A stretch of DNA of 64,000 nucleotides from Asterella californica. Lineage: Eukaryota; Streptophyta; Marchantiopsida; Marchantiales; Aytoniaceae. Of the stretch, positions 31,415-42,796 are shown piece by piece. The notes beneath the pieces were generated by a model. That model did no database searches and was not told where the DNA came from. It worked only from the letters and a program-made list of their open reading frames with translations. Each line of letters starts with the position of its first letter. The first letter of the stretch is position 1. The stretch spans positions 2,914,001 to 2,978,000 of the forward strand of contig JAYKYS010000018.1 of the NCBI GenBank assembly GCA_036924285.1. The letters are read 5' to 3'. A program made the position numbers and the translations under genes.

Positions 31415-32036
31415 GCATAGGGACCTGCCTTGTGTAAGAAGACAACCCTCTGCTCGGCATCCAATCCCTCAGGGTACTGTTGGTCTTCCAAGAACTTCCT
31501 AAGTCCTTGAAGATCGATTCTTCTGTGGAAGTCGTGAAGACCGGATCAGAAGACGTAGTCTCGTCTTCTGGGGAGCAAGCGGTACGCCCCCCCTCAGATG
31601 AAAGTGTCTCTGAAAAAACTGAAAACAGCTTCTCGTCAGAGAACTCGTCTTCCACTTCATCTTCTCGTCGCTCCGTCTCCAATCTGGATAGGTAGTCAAC
31701 ATTAACATGCTGTCTTCCAGGTCCGTACTCAACTGTGTAAGTAAATTCGTGGAGTAGAAGAATCCACCTAGCTATCCTACCAGAAAAATCTGCTTTCTTC
31801 ATGAGATGTTTCAAAGAAAAATGATCCACATAGAAGACCAACGGATTAGCTAGAAGATAGTGTCTAAACTTCCTACATGAGTAAATCATGCCAAGACATT
31901 CCCTTTCAGTTGTAGAGTACTTCTTCTCTGCATCACTGAGTTGTCTTCCCGCATAGTAGATGGGATAATCCTTCTTCTTCTCATCTTTCTGACTCAATAC
32001 CACCCCTATGGCGAAAGCAGAAACATCTACATATCC
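31415..32036 (-). pseudogene. Element IV RNase H
   Basis: The minus-strand frame includes GYVDVSAFAIGVVLSQ, YYAGRQLSDAEKKYSTTERE, FYVDHFSLKHL and the end DYLSRLE, the gypsy RNase H pattern. An acidic spacer follows. A frameshift near 31440 precedes the junction with element VI. At about 32037 the sequence flips to plus-strand coding: the left breakpoint of the inversion. Confidence 0.78.
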
Positions 32037-32235
32037 TTGGATGAAGATTGGACATCAAGGTGAAACTCCCTCTACGACTGAGGGATACACGTCAAAAGAC
32101 TCAGTTGCGTCTTCTGACAATGATGAACGATATGATGAGTTTGTGGTGAATAACTTGTGTACTACAGAAGTAGCAGAGATAGCAGACGAAGTGATCTGTA
32201 GATACATTGAGTGCTACGAAATTGTGGAAGAAGAG

Positions 32236-32355
32236 CTTCTAGAAGACGAAAGTACTGTCTTCTCTTCGGAAGATCCGACAGTTGGTCTTCCAGAAGACGA
32301 AAGTACCGTCTTCCCTTCGAAAGATCCGAAAGTTGCTCTTCTAGAAGACGAAATT
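32236..32355 (+). repeat. 51-bp in-frame tandem repeat (about 2.3 copies)
   Basis: Units at 32236-32286 and 32287-32337 plus a partial unit encode a repeated acidic 17-residue motif (LEDESTVFSSEDPTVG-type) in the spacer before RT. Confidence 0.85.
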
Positions 32356-33213
32356 GAACCAGAAGAAGCTCCCAAACCGGAATACTTTGGTGTCAGTGAG
32401 TACAGTCACACTGAAGGAATGATAAACCTTGATGATCTTCAAGAAATGGAGGTTGCTCTTGGGAAGAAGCTGAAGCTTTCCAAGGTGATCGAGGATCAAC
32501 AGTTGGAAGACTTTAGAGAACTTTTGACAGAGTTCTAGGATGTCTTCGCTTGGACCATAGAAGACATGAAGAGCATACCTCGAGAGCTCTTCATGAGAGC
32601 ATCGCATTGACTTACTGGAAGGCGTTGTTCCTGCACGGCAGAGACAGTATCGACTCAACCCCAAGTATTCGTTTATGATGAAGGACCAGATCGATCAATA
32701 CCTGAAGGCGGGAGTCATCTTCCCAATACTTAGTAGTGAGTGGGTAGCTCCTATTGTCATCGTGCCAAAGAAGCAGACATGTAAGATCTGAGTGTGTCAT
32801 GACTTCCGGAAGTTGAACTTGGTCACGAAAAAGGATCATCATCCTTTACCCTTCACCGACTTTGTGTTAGACCAGGTAGTCGGACATGAGTTCTACAGCT
32901 TCCTAGATGGGTATTATGGGTATAACCAAGTTTCAATCAGAGAAGAAGACAAGTCGAAAACCACTTTTATCACTGATTGAGGCACGTACGCGTACAATCA
33001 AATGCCGTTTGGTTTATGCAATGCACCCGTCACATTTCAGAGACTGATGATTACAATCTTCAAGGAGTATCTTCGCACATTCATGGAGATCTTCTTGGAC
33101 GATTTTTGTGTGTTTGGATCGAAAGAAGATCACCTGATATTTCTGAAGAAGTGTTTTTTGAAGTGTAGAGAGCATCATTTGGCTCTTCATCTTGAGAAGT
33201 GCTTCTTTGGTAT

Positions 33214-33218
33214 GTCAG
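33214..33218. repeat. Target-site duplication GTCAG (left copy)
   Basis: GTCAG is repeated at 47648-47652. Removing 33219-47652 rejoins the RT codons for FFGM and SEGILLGH without loss of a base. Confidence 0.9.
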
Positions 33219-36145
33219 TGTGGTGCCCACAAATTACAAGATTCATGAATTTTTGAAATTTTTAAGATTAATAACTTGTTTGTATAACTGAAGTAGCGTT
33301 GGTACTTAAGATTACGGCTTCTTTAGCAGGAAGATGATCTTATGAGCTTTTTGTAATAAGAAGCTGACTTCTTCGAAAGATGACCGTCTTCCGAGAAACG
33401 TCTTCCCGGAAGACGGCGGAAGACGGAAGACGCTTCGGAAGATTGGAACATCTTCGGAAGACTGTCTTTGAAAGACGCTTCGGAAGCTTGACTGTCTTCG
33501 GAAGTCGACTGTACACAATTCGTATCAAGAGTGGATTTGCTTTGCTTTGGTGTTTAGAGAGGCTTGGTACGAATCATGAGTGGCGTGGTGAGTTCTTTTG
33601 TTATTTCGAGAAGTTGGAAGTCGGGAATTAGGCCTGTGCCTCCCGGTCTTCCAAGCTTCTCAAAATCCACATCTTCCTAAAGAGACTAGAAGACTGGAAG
33701 GGCTGGCAAAATGCGCGAGAAGACGTGAGGGTCCATTTCGGATCTCTTCTGTCCGACCCATAGCAGCCTATCCCTTCTTCTTCTCGAACTTAGAAGAGAG
33801 TTGTGAGAAGTTTTGCTGGCAGAATCTGGAGAGAATAGTCGAGGGTCAGGTCTTCCTATCATGCAGCAAGCTTCTTCTGAGTGTGTATAAGAGATAAGAA
33901 GTCAGAAGAACAGAGTGCAATGTTTTGAGTCTGTTGTGAGGTCAGATTGCGTGTAGGGAGCAGAAGACAGGTAAGACCAGTAAAGAGAAACCTGACTTCG
34001 GGAGGTCTTCCGAGAACGTTATTGAATCGGAAACTGTCCCGGGAGTCTCTCCGGAGGCCACTGTCACCGCAGGAGCCCGCAACCATCTTCTGAACCTTTC
34101 CTATACTCTACTTCTCGCATATCTTGTATCTTCTGTTAGGAAGCAAGATGTAATGCAAGGTGGGTTGTCTTCTTAGGAATCCATGCGAGGCCTTGCTTAG
34201 TTAGGATTGGTTAGATATAGCTCGAAAGACGAGAGCTATTTAGGAAGCACTGTTAGAATCCCGGAAGACGGAGTAGCTGTCTTCTGGAAGACTAGATTCG
34301 TCTTCTGAAGAGTGGAAGCTGGACTGCGAAGACTGTGGTGCAACAGCGTGCAGAAATGACTGCTTGGAGGTCTTTATTGACAATCCTCAAAGTGGGATGG
34401 TGGAAGACCTGCCATATCGTTTCATTGCTATTCTTCCGTGGACAGAATCCAGAGATTGATGAAGCACCCAGCCTTAGGTGGAAGCGTTGGATGGACGTGG
34501 GGAGTTTACAGTGGTCACGAAGTTCTCCTCAGATTGGCAATTAGAAGAGAATGAGGCAATTGGTATCTCATGTCGGGAATGTTCAGTCACCTACTGCAGA
34601 AGAAGTTCCTACTGTAGAGGAGTTGAAAGCTCAATTTGCAGCAGCGTGTTATTGTGGAATTACAACTGGGTACCAAGGAAAGTTCACGGTAGCTTCTCAT
34701 GGAAGGGAAAAACGTCTTGAGCATAGCAGAGCACAGCAAACGATGATCCCAGATCTACGAACTGCTCTCCTCTAAGCTCTATGACTGCCTTGACTCAACA
34801 CCGGCTAAATTGACAAGGAGTGACGAGCCTGTAGTGAGACTAATTTTCCCAGAGAAGGTGATCCATTTCTCTCTGAAGAATTCCTAGAGCAAGAGTTGGA
34901 GGAAATCTTCTCTATCGGTGTTGATAGCCCAGCGTCTTCAGGTCCATCTGAGAAAGAGGATGGAACGGAAATTCAGTACTATCAGTTAAACGCGATCGGA
35001 GGTCCTGATCGAGATGGAGACACAGAAGGAGCTTCTCCTGTCCAAACCTTTACAGGTTTCTCTTGGATAATCCGAAGCATCCCAATAGGAGTCGACGGTT
35101 GAAGAGCGCGGTAGTGCATCGACAGTCTGGGCAGAGAATCTCCTGAGTGAACCATCTTCAAGAGGAAAATGATACAGCAGAAGGTATGGCATTTGTGGTA
35201 CTAGAGTTACGAGGATGGACCTTCATGATATCAAACAAGAGGCACCGACAGCCTTCCAGTTTATCAGAAGCCGAATTAGGAGTTCCAATAGCAACAGATC
35301 AGGTAGAGATTGTCACCGAGCAATCAGAGTAGGCAGCAAGCACCGCAGACAAGTCAATCTTGTCCAAATTTAGTAGGGCCCGAACATGCTATCATTAGGA
35401 GATGACAGTTCCAATCTTAAATTAGTTAGGATACCATGTGGCAGCATAGGTAGCGTAGGAACAACAAGGCAAATGACTAAAGCTGGAAGGGAAACGGCTT
35501 GCATGTGGGGTGGCAGCCTCATGTCAGCGTCCATCTCTCCTCGGTGGTCGTCTCCCCTGGTTCTCATGGCGATGGTTAAGTAGGATTGTAGAGTAGGAAA
35601 TTAGACCCGTGTGGAGAATTGAGTTCTGCACACACATACTGATCTTACGGTGCAGACAGATTAGACACACGGATGAGTCTTCGAAGAAACTGGCTGCTTG
35701 CACACACATACCAATCTTACGATGCAAGAGACAGATTAGACACTAGAGGTACACAGTGTACACTACACTCGATGTTGGAATAAAGGGATAACGCAGGAAG
35801 AAGTCTGTATTCTCTTACCACCAGCAGCGATTCGGAGATGTAGATGAGTAGTGGGCAGTCTAGGAGCAGGGAACGGCATCCTCGTGCAGTCCTGCTGCTT
35901 AGACTGATGTGTCGAGGAGTAGGAGCAGGAAGTAGAGGGAGTGAGCTTCCCAATGTCAATGTGACTTCTTCTCGGGGAATGGATTTCTGATTTGAGTGCA
36001 GAAGCTTTGTTCATGTCTTCTGGGTGATGGGTTTTCTTGAATTCACTCCCAATTGTGCATGGGAAGTGTTCTTCTTGAGTGGCGGTGACTGTCAGCAGTT
36101 GTGGAAGTGCAGCTTGGCTCGTCCAGTAGAGCACTTAGGATCTAC

Positions 36146-36149
36146 GTAC
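36146..36149. repeat. Target-site duplication GTAC of element V (left)
   Basis: It is matched by GTAC at 44909-44912. The uninterrupted target (ccacGTACggac) is visible in the related LTRs around 22560 and 52080. Confidence 0.88.
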
Positions 36150-37061
36150 TGTAAACCCTCCGCGGTCCTATCGATCAACTACCCCTCGATCTCTCAACCT
36201 CCACGATCGTCATCCACGAATCTGCAACATGTCGGGTCTGTCTCTCACTCAGGGGTCACCTTTGATGGCTTTGATGGAAGCACACCATGAACTTGAAGGG
36301 AAAATGCTGAGTTCACTCATTCATACACCCACAAACTTATCAACTAAAACTCTCTTTAAACACATCAACTAAAATCCTCCATTCTAACGACGTCTCTCAA
36401 GTTCTCACATGCTAAAAATATCCCACACTCTCTATATTACTCAAGTTGTCATTACGACAATGTGAAAACAAGGATGAGGAGCTCTTCTCTACTCCTCTAT
36501 TTATACATTCTAGGTTTTTACTTTGGTACCCCCGGTAACTCAGCCGTAACTACTTTTACCGAGTTTTACTAAGATATTACTTAAGGTAAAAGCATTAATC
36601 ACATGGACTTCTTACCTTTTCACATGGGCTTATTCCTTCAAAGTCAACAACTTCTAGAAGGATTCTGGAATATTCTCAAGGAATCTCGAATTTCCACCCC
36701 CCTCTACACTAGGACCCACTAAAAAAGAAACATGTGGAATCTCTTCTTGTTTTTAATGCCCACAAAGTCCACAACTTTAATCCAACCACTAATATCAAGT
36801 CAAAAAGGAGATAAGGGATACTTTCCACCTCCTTTCTACCTTTTAGACAAGATGACAAGATAGTAGTGCTCACTCTTTAGCAAATATCTGAATTCTGCCA
36901 AAAGTACAGCTAAGTTTAACCATAACTAACTTTTAGCTAGTCATGACTAACTTGATACATCCTTAAAGTACTTTGGCAGCCAATAAACATTCTCAACACT
37001 TAGTTATAACTAAACACCTTACTAATAGACAAACTTCCTATGTGTAACATAGGTCGTTACA
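36150..37061 (-). repeat. 3' LTR of element V
   Basis: TGTAAACCC at the left edge and GTCGTTACA at the right edge in plus orientation. It is a direct repeat of 43996-44908. The polypurine tract lies at 37062-37075 (minus strand GTCCGGGGGTAAAA). Confidence 0.93.
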
Positions 37062-37075
37062 TTTTACCCCCGGAC
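37062..37075 (-). other. Polypurine tract of element V
   Basis: The minus strand reads GTCCGGGGGTAAAA directly before the LTR. Confidence 0.88.
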
Positions 37076-37951
37076 TAAATTTTCGCTCCGTCCTCGGAGT
37101 GAAGAGAGAACTTTCGTCGATGAAACAACTTCAACTTGTCATGATTTACTCGATCAAATCTCCTTCCTCCCAGCTCCTGAAGGTCATATGTGAAGTTGTT
37201 CCACACCTTATCTACAACAAAAGGACCAAAATATCTTGGAAGAAACTTCTTCCTAGCCCTCTTGAATCTGATAGCATCATACAACATAACCCAATCTCCG
37301 ACTTGAAAAGGTTTTACCTCCCTCTTGCCCAACCGTTTGTCGTAACTCTTCTTTTGATACGCCTGAGCTCGTTCCATCCGGATCATTGCTACCGCTCGGG
37401 TCTCTTCCAACTCCATGAGTTGCTCCCTTCTTGATCTGACCACGTCTTCTCCTCTCGACCTCTTCAACTTTCGTTGAATAGTTTGAAAAGTATCCAATTC
37501 GAATTGGATCGGCAACTTGGACTCCACTCCATAAACCAGTCGAAATGGGAAGTATCCAGTAGAAGTCTTTGTTGTCGTTCGGTACTCCCATAAGATGACA
37601 TGTAGCCTCTTATCCCAAGTATGTTTCGCAATTTCAACACCAGCGTCTTTGACGAGCATCATACAAAGTGTAAGATTGGTCTTCTCCGCAAGACCATTAG
37701 CATTTGGTTTGTATGAGGTCGTTACTCGTGGCTTGATAGAAAAGTGTTGTAGCATAGCAGTAGTCACGCTCCCTACAAACTCTCCTCCTCTATCTGAGAC
37801 CAAATCTAACGGACATCCAAATCTCGTGATGATCCTCTCCCATAAGAATCTACCGACTTCTGTTTCATTGGTCTCTCTCAAAGGTCTAGCCTCTACCCAC
37901 TTGGTACAATAGTCAGTGGCGACTACAATGTATCTATTGCCTCGAGGTGTC
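37075..37951 (-). CDS. Element V integrase, catalytic core and tail
   Basis: The frame is open from about 37951. The first codon at 37881 is TTG, so this is not an independent start but the continuation of Pol after a one-base shift in an A-run near 37953-37956. Core motifs: TDYCTKWVEA, VSDRGGEF with the second Asp and NGLAEKTN with the Glu. The tail has VGDWVMLYD and the KFLPRYFGPFVV segment typical of gypsy integrase C-termini. The element integrates cDNA into the genome. The frame break suggests a defective copy. Confidence 0.88.
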
Positions 37952-40900
37952 TTATTTAAGAGGACCTACAAAGTCAATACCCCATTTCTCAAACGGCCCT
38001 AATACTGGAATTGATCTTAACGGAGGTGTTCTAGTAGACTTTAGAGCAAATGCTTGACATACGTCACAAGTTTTGCAATAGTCTAAACACTCTTTGAAAA
38101 TCCCTCTCCAGTGATAACCCGCATCCAAAATCTTGAAGGCTGTTATCTTACCAACAAAGTGACCTCCGCAAACAGTTCCGTTGTGAAACTCGTGCATTAG
38201 CTTGAATGCCTCTTTCTGACCAACTGCTCTCCTTAGTAACCCATCTGCTCCTTGATGAAACAAAATTCCCTCCACCATGGTGTAAGGTTTGCATCTCTTG
38301 ATCAACGCGTTACGTTCTCGGGTATGCATACCTTCTGGAAAAGAGCCATCTGTAAGGAAACTCCAGATTTCCTTGTACTCGTCCGGTATCTCCTCGATGC
38401 TTGTGATGGTCATCAGATGCTCGTCTGGAAATGAATCATCAAACGGTTCTTCTCCCTCATCATCATAAGCCCTTGACAAAAGATCAGCATTCGCATGCTT
38501 CTTCCCTGGTCTATCTTCGATCACATAATCATATTCTGTTAGAAGGATCTTCCAACGAGCAATACGACCTTCGGCATTAGGCTTATTAAAGATATACTTT
38601 AAAGCCTTGTGATCTGTGACTATGGAAAATTTCTCTCCTAGCAAGTAGTGTCGAAATTTCTTCAATCCAAAGATCACCGCTAATCCTTCTCGTTCAGTCA
38701 CGGAGTAATTCTTCTCCGCTAGAACCATCTGCCTACTAGCATAAGGTATAGGATGATCATGCCCATCTCCATCTAGCTGACTTAATGTACATCCGATTGC
38801 TACATTGGGGGCATCCGTATACAGAATAAATGCTTTACTCCACTCAGGTTTAGCAAGTATAGGAGCTGTCACTAATGCCTTTTTCAGCTCCTCAAATGCT
38901 TCCTTTGCCTTCTGATCATGCACTATCAAGTCAAAATCAACTCCCTTCTTCATGTACATAGTCAAAGCTATTGCTTTGTTTGAGAAGGAAAAGACAAACC
39001 TACGATAATATCCAACCATGCCAAGAAACTGCCTCAACTTTGTCAAGTTGATCGGAAATGGAAGATCCACAATCTTCTTCACCTTCTCAGGATCTACCGC
39101 AATCCCATTCTTGGAAATGATGTGCCCTAACAGCAGACCTTCTTCGCAGCCAAAGATGCACTTCTCTGGATTTAGAGAAGCGTTGGCTTGCTCCAACCGC
39201 TGCAAAACTTTGATCACATGATCAAAGTGATCCTCCTTTCGTCCATACACACAAAATTCATCAATGAAATCCCGAACAAACTTCCCTATGAATGGTTCAA
39301 ACACCTTGTTCATGAACCTTTGAAACGTGGCCGGAGCATTACACAGTCCGAATGGCATCACCCGAAATGCAAATGTTCCCCAAGGAGTAGTGAAAGTAGT
39401 CAACTGTTGGTACTCCTGTGCTATCTTGATCTGGTTATACCCACTATAACCATCACCAAAGCTGTACCACTCATGACCAGCAACTTCCTCCAAAATCTCA
39501 TCTATAAATGGTAGAGGATAATAATCCTTCTTGGTAACTGCATTCAGCTTCTTATAGTCTATGCATACTCGCAGCTTACCATTCTTCTTCTTGACAATCA
39601 CAATGGGTGAAACCCATTCTGAGTTCTCCATCTCATAGATGAAACTCGCCTCCTTCAACTTGTCTATCTCCTCCTTGACCATCATTGCCGTTGTGGGATT
39701 GACCCTTCTCTGCTTCTGTCGAACTGGTCTTGCGTGCTCCTCCAATTCGATTCGATGAGTCTCGAGAGTCACCTCCTTCAAATCCTTGTAGCTGAGAGCA
39801 AACACATGGATATATTTTCGAAATATATCTAGGAATCTACTTTTTTCTTCTTGAGTGACATTGATACCAAACTTCAGGGTAGAGAGTCTTCTCACAATCT
39901 CTGCCTCACTCAACTCTTCTTTGTCAGGATCTTTCTCCACTGCTGGTCGAGGCAACAAGTCAATAGCACTAAGCTGATGTAATGATTCATCTCGATCAAA
40001 TCTTTCGTCCTCAGACGAGGATTCTTGATCGTAAGAATCTCCGGTATCTACTTCTGAGACACTCTGATCATCCTCCGTATCAGATTCCCAGTAGTCACTA
40101 GTGGGTCTATCAGAGTCAGAAGTCACAACTCCAACACCCGAGAGAGGAACTGACACTCTATGATCTCTAGGCCCAATCCGTAAGTATCCCTTGTGCCACC
40201 TATCAGTGGTGCGCACAGCTCTCAACCAAGGCCTACTTAGGAGCAAATCATAACTAGAGTCCTTTAACACTTGAAAGGACATCAATGTTTGAACTCCCAT
40301 CACAGACACGACCACCTTCTCTAACACACCAAGAGGTCTTACCCGTTGCTTGTTAGCCATCCCCACGACAATGCTAGCCGGGCGAGTTGGTTCCATCCCC
40401 AACTTCTTCATCAACCTCTCCGATATGGCGTTGACAGCCGATCCTCCATCCACCAATACGTCAGAGACGTAGTGACCATTCAACCGGACTTCAATCTTTG
40501 AAGCCCTAGTGCATACCTCTGAAGCATGCACATCCACCACACCAACTCCCACAGACTTTGATGTCTTGCTCTTGGGTTTCTTCTTCTTGCTTCTCTTAGA
40601 ACTCAGTCCTCCTCTGAGTTCTCTTCGTAAGCTGGGATTAAGTGCGATCAGTTGTCCAACAGTGATGTTGGCTTTCTGAGCACCCACATCTTCAACCACA
40701 TCATATCCCGCTTGGGAAGATGAAATGGTGAAATCCGTCATCCCTAGCTTCCTTCTTGGCTCCCTTGGTGTACTCGAAATATTACTCGAACGAGTACTTC
40801 TACTTGCTGACTCCTCCATGAAAATCGGTTCATCAGAAAATCGAGTTCTTTTCCTTTCTTGAGCTAAAAGCTCCACCGGTGCATGAGAAGAGTTTGAACT

Positions 40901-41443
40901 CTCTCCTTTCTCGTAGATGGGATCTCGTACGACATCGATAGTAGCCACCCCCTTGTCTCGTCCTTGTGATGGATTTCCTCCACCCACATTCATTCTGACG
41001 GCTTCGGCACCTCTTGCTCCGTTGTTAGGACAATTTCGCTGGAAATGAGAACCTCCACACGTCCAACAAGTGATTCCTCCAAAGTTACCTTGGTTGCCTC
41101 CAAAGTTACCTTGATTTCCTCGGTTGGGATTGTTGTCGTAACCTCTTTGACCTCCTCCTCCACCTTTGTTCCTCCATTCTCGTAACTGCACCACGTTTAT
41201 CTTGAGATCCGCAAGAGTATCGGTGATGCTCTTCAGCTCGGCATGAAAATCAGAGGTGGCAGTAGACATCGTTGTTGGGACAAACGGTCTTGGCACCACC
41301 GTTGGAGTAGGAGTTGACGTTGAAGCAATCACCAATTGTGATGGTGCAGGTGCGATCGTTGTGACTACACTAGGAGTCGGAGTCGACACCAGAGCAGCAT
41401 GATGAGGTTGGATGATATCTCCTTCATCCAAACTCTCTTCCAT
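37952..41443 (-). CDS. Element V Gag end/Pol: zinc knuckle, protease, RT, RNase H, integrase zinc site
   Basis: Starting near ATG 41443: a proline/threonine-rich linker, a knuckle CWTCGGSHFQRNC, and protease with LVDGGSAVNAI as the active site (DGGS rather than DTGS). RT follows with IDYKKLN, FGDGYSGYNQ and MPFGLCNAP. Its active site reads FIDE (39257-39259 encode Glu) where FIDD is expected. RNase H has LYTDAPNVAIG, EREGLAV and TDHKALKYI. The integrase zinc site HEFHNG..CKTCDVCQ and the first catalytic Asp GIDFVGP close the frame. It overlaps gag by 79 bases in another frame. Confidence 0.9.
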   Translation of the reverse strand: MEESLDEGDIIQPHHAALVSTPTPSVVTTIAPAPSQLVIASTSTPTPTVVPRPFVPTTMSTATSDFHAELKSITDTLADLKINVVQLREWRNKGGGGGQRGYDNNPNRGNQGNFGGNQGNFGGITCWTCGGSHFQRNCPNNGARGAEAVRMNVGGGNPSQGRDKGVATIDVVRDPIYEKGESSNSSHAPVELLAQERKRTRFSDEPIFMEESASRSTRSSNISSTPREPRRKLGMTDFTISSSQAGYDVVEDVGAQKANITVGQLIALNPSLRRELRGGLSSKRSKKKKPKSKTSKSVGVGVVDVHASEVCTRASKIEVRLNGHYVSDVLVDGGSAVNAISERLMKKLGMEPTRPASIVVGMANKQRVRPLGVLEKVVVSVMGVQTLMSFQVLKDSSYDLLLSRPWLRAVRTTDRWHKGYLRIGPRDHRVSVPLSGVGVVTSDSDRPTSDYWESDTEDDQSVSEVDTGDSYDQESSSEDERFDRDESLHQLSAIDLLPRPAVEKDPDKEELSEAEIVRRLSTLKFGINVTQEEKSRFLDIFRKYIHVFALSYKDLKEVTLETHRIELEEHARPVRQKQRRVNPTTAMMVKEEIDKLKEASFIYEMENSEWVSPIVIVKKKNGKLRVCIDYKKLNAVTKKDYYPLPFIDEILEEVAGHEWYSFGDGYSGYNQIKIAQEYQQLTTFTTPWGTFAFRVMPFGLCNAPATFQRFMNKVFEPFIGKFVRDFIDEFCVYGRKEDHFDHVIKVLQRLEQANASLNPEKCIFGCEEGLLLGHIISKNGIAVDPEKVKKIVDLPFPINLTKLRQFLGMVGYYRRFVFSFSNKAIALTMYMKKGVDFDLIVHDQKAKEAFEELKKALVTAPILAKPEWSKAFILYTDAPNVAIGCTLSQLDGDGHDHPIPYASRQMVLAEKNYSVTEREGLAVIFGLKKFRHYLLGEKFSIVTDHKALKYIFNKPNAEGRIARWKILLTEYDYVIEDRPGKKHANADLLSRAYDDEGEEPFDDSFPDEHLMTITSIEEIPDEYKEIWSFLTDGSFPEGMHTRERNALIKRCKPYTMVEGILFHQGADGLLRRAVGQKEAFKLMHEFHNGTVCGGHFVGKITAFKILDAGYHWRGIFKECLDYCKTCDVCQAFALKSTRTPPLRSIPVLGPFEKWGIDFVGPLK

Positions 41444-41961
41444 GTTTGTCGTAATCTGATGGCCTCCGCTTTGGTTGCTGGCTTCTCGTACCTCACTTGG
41501 GTTCGAATTGAAGGCCTCAACCCTCCCACCAAGTTCTTGGTCAACACTGCTCCAATCCCCGTCATCGTTAGCTCCACATTGTCTCCACTCTTCCGTAGGA
41601 CCGTCCGAAACCGTTGCTCCAACTTATCCATCCTTTCGGCATATTGCCGAACTTTCTCGTCGTCTCGTTGCTTCAAATGAGTAAGCTCCACCATGAGCTT
41701 CTCATAACTCTCTCCTGGAAGAAATTCTTCGATGAGTGCATTACTCAACGTCTCCCATGTGTCCTCAACTGCACCAGGTGTCTTGCTCTTCACTCGGTCT
41801 TCATACCACGTAAGAGCAAAATCTTCTAAAAACTCTGGCAGTAACAACACCCATTCTTCCTTCCTTCTCACGTTGTTTCCGATGCAATCCCTTTTGAAAT
41901 CTCGTACAAATGGTTCTACATCTTCATTGTCCTTCCCATGAAACACTGGTAACTTCCCCAT
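41365..41961 (-). CDS. Element V gag (capsid)
   Basis: ATG at 41961. The LPVFHGKDNEDVEPFVRDF, WYEDRV and LIEEFLPGESYEKLM blocks are the retrotransposon gag (capsid) pattern. The sense of the protein is lost after about residue 170 (EAIRLRQTW), where the pol frame takes over. A programmed frameshift or a single-base indel could explain the change. Confidence 0.85.
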   Translation of the reverse strand: MGKLPVFHGKDNEDVEPFVRDFKRDCIGNNVRRKEEWVLLLPEFLEDFALTWYEDRVKSKTPGAVEDTWETLSNALIEEFLPGESYEKLMVELTHLKQRDDEKVRQYAERMDKLEQRFRTVLRKSGDNVELTMTGIGAVLTKNLVGGLRPSIRTQVRYEKPATKAEAIRLRQTWKRVWMKEISSNLIMLLWCRLRLLV

Positions 41962-42173
41962 CTTGTAACTACTCTTCTACACTTCCAATTTTCGTGCAAT
42001 AACTACTCGCTAAAAGAGCACGAACATCACCAATTCCATTCGCGAATAATCTACCATAGGTAAAATAAAAGGAAACGGTTGTAACAACACCTCTTGTGCC
42101 ATCTCTTCTCCCAAGGTAATCATGAGCCTGAGTCGCATCACCGCCTTCTCCACCATCCGAATGACGATCTCCA

Positions 42174-42665
42174 TCACAACTCAGCCGAGTTCTCTTTTGA
42201 AGTCGACAACTTCTCCGTCTCAGCTCTTTGAGTCTCGTCCAACTTATCGACTACTGACGTAAGTAGGGCGGCCACATCGACGCACTTGTGTCCTCTGGAT
42301 AGATCACCCACTCCACAACTTGGACAAGGATCTTCGCCTAGAAGATGAATTGGCGCTGTTGACGATGGACCCACTCGAAGAGTTAAATCAGTAAACTCCC
42401 GCTTCCCTTTAGCTCTCTCGGTTTTGATTCTAGTTGGACAATTCACTACTTTGTGTCCCAACCCTCTACAGAAATAACACCACAAGTCGGTTTCTACTCT
42501 TCTCCTCGGAGATTCTACTTGAGGTTTAGTACTAGGGTTTTCAAACTCGACGATAATCTCTCTCGAACTTTCTCCGACACTTACTATGACATCTAAACCT
42601 TGAGGAAGGTTTCTAAGTCTAACTTTCCAATCTTTTGAATTTCCACTCATGTTGCACCTTCTCAA
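42174..42665 (-). CDS. Extra 5' open frame of element V with a CCHC knuckle
   Basis: 163 codons lie upstream of gag. A better start may be the internal Met of MSGNSKDWKV. It contains a canonical zinc knuckle CYFCRGLGHKVVNC followed by basic residues. The N-terminal part (VRLRNLPQGLDVIV) resembles no domain I can name. An RNA-binding accessory product is a guess. A neighbouring open block (42797-43040) precedes it. Confidence 0.6.
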   Translation of the reverse strand: MRRCNMSGNSKDWKVRLRNLPQGLDVIVSVGESSREIIVEFENPSTKPQVESPRRRVETDLWCYFCRGLGHKVVNCPTRIKTERAKGKREFTDLTLRVGPSSTAPIHLLGEDPCPSCGVGDLSRGHKCVDVAALLTSVVDKLDETQRAETEKLSTSKENSAEL

Positions 42666-42796
42666 CCATTAAGTGGACAAAATATCATAGAGGAAAATAA
42701 TTCTACCTCACTTTCTTAACTCTTCCGAGCTTTATATTGGAAATCGTGTATTATACATGCTATACACGAAATAAAATCTAATCTAAAATTAACTAT

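Larger units (their letters stand above)
32037..33218 (+). pseudogene. Element IV spacer and reverse transcriptase, N-terminal part (inverted)
   Basis: The 32008-32538 block is an acidic spacer between protease and RT. RT follows with VICRYIECYE before it, then WVAPIVIVPKK, CHDFRKLN, FLDGYYGYNQVSI, MPFGLCNAPVTFQ and the catalytic FLDDFCVFG. Stops occur near 32536, 32789 and 32978. The coding sequence ends at GGTATGTCAG (33218), where an LTR is inserted, and continues at 47648. Confidence 0.8.

Noticed and set aside
35763..36290. Open frames around 35.8-36.3 kb as genes
   Set aside because: They lie in the solo LTR of the element IV family and cross into the element V LTR, with no recognisable protein.
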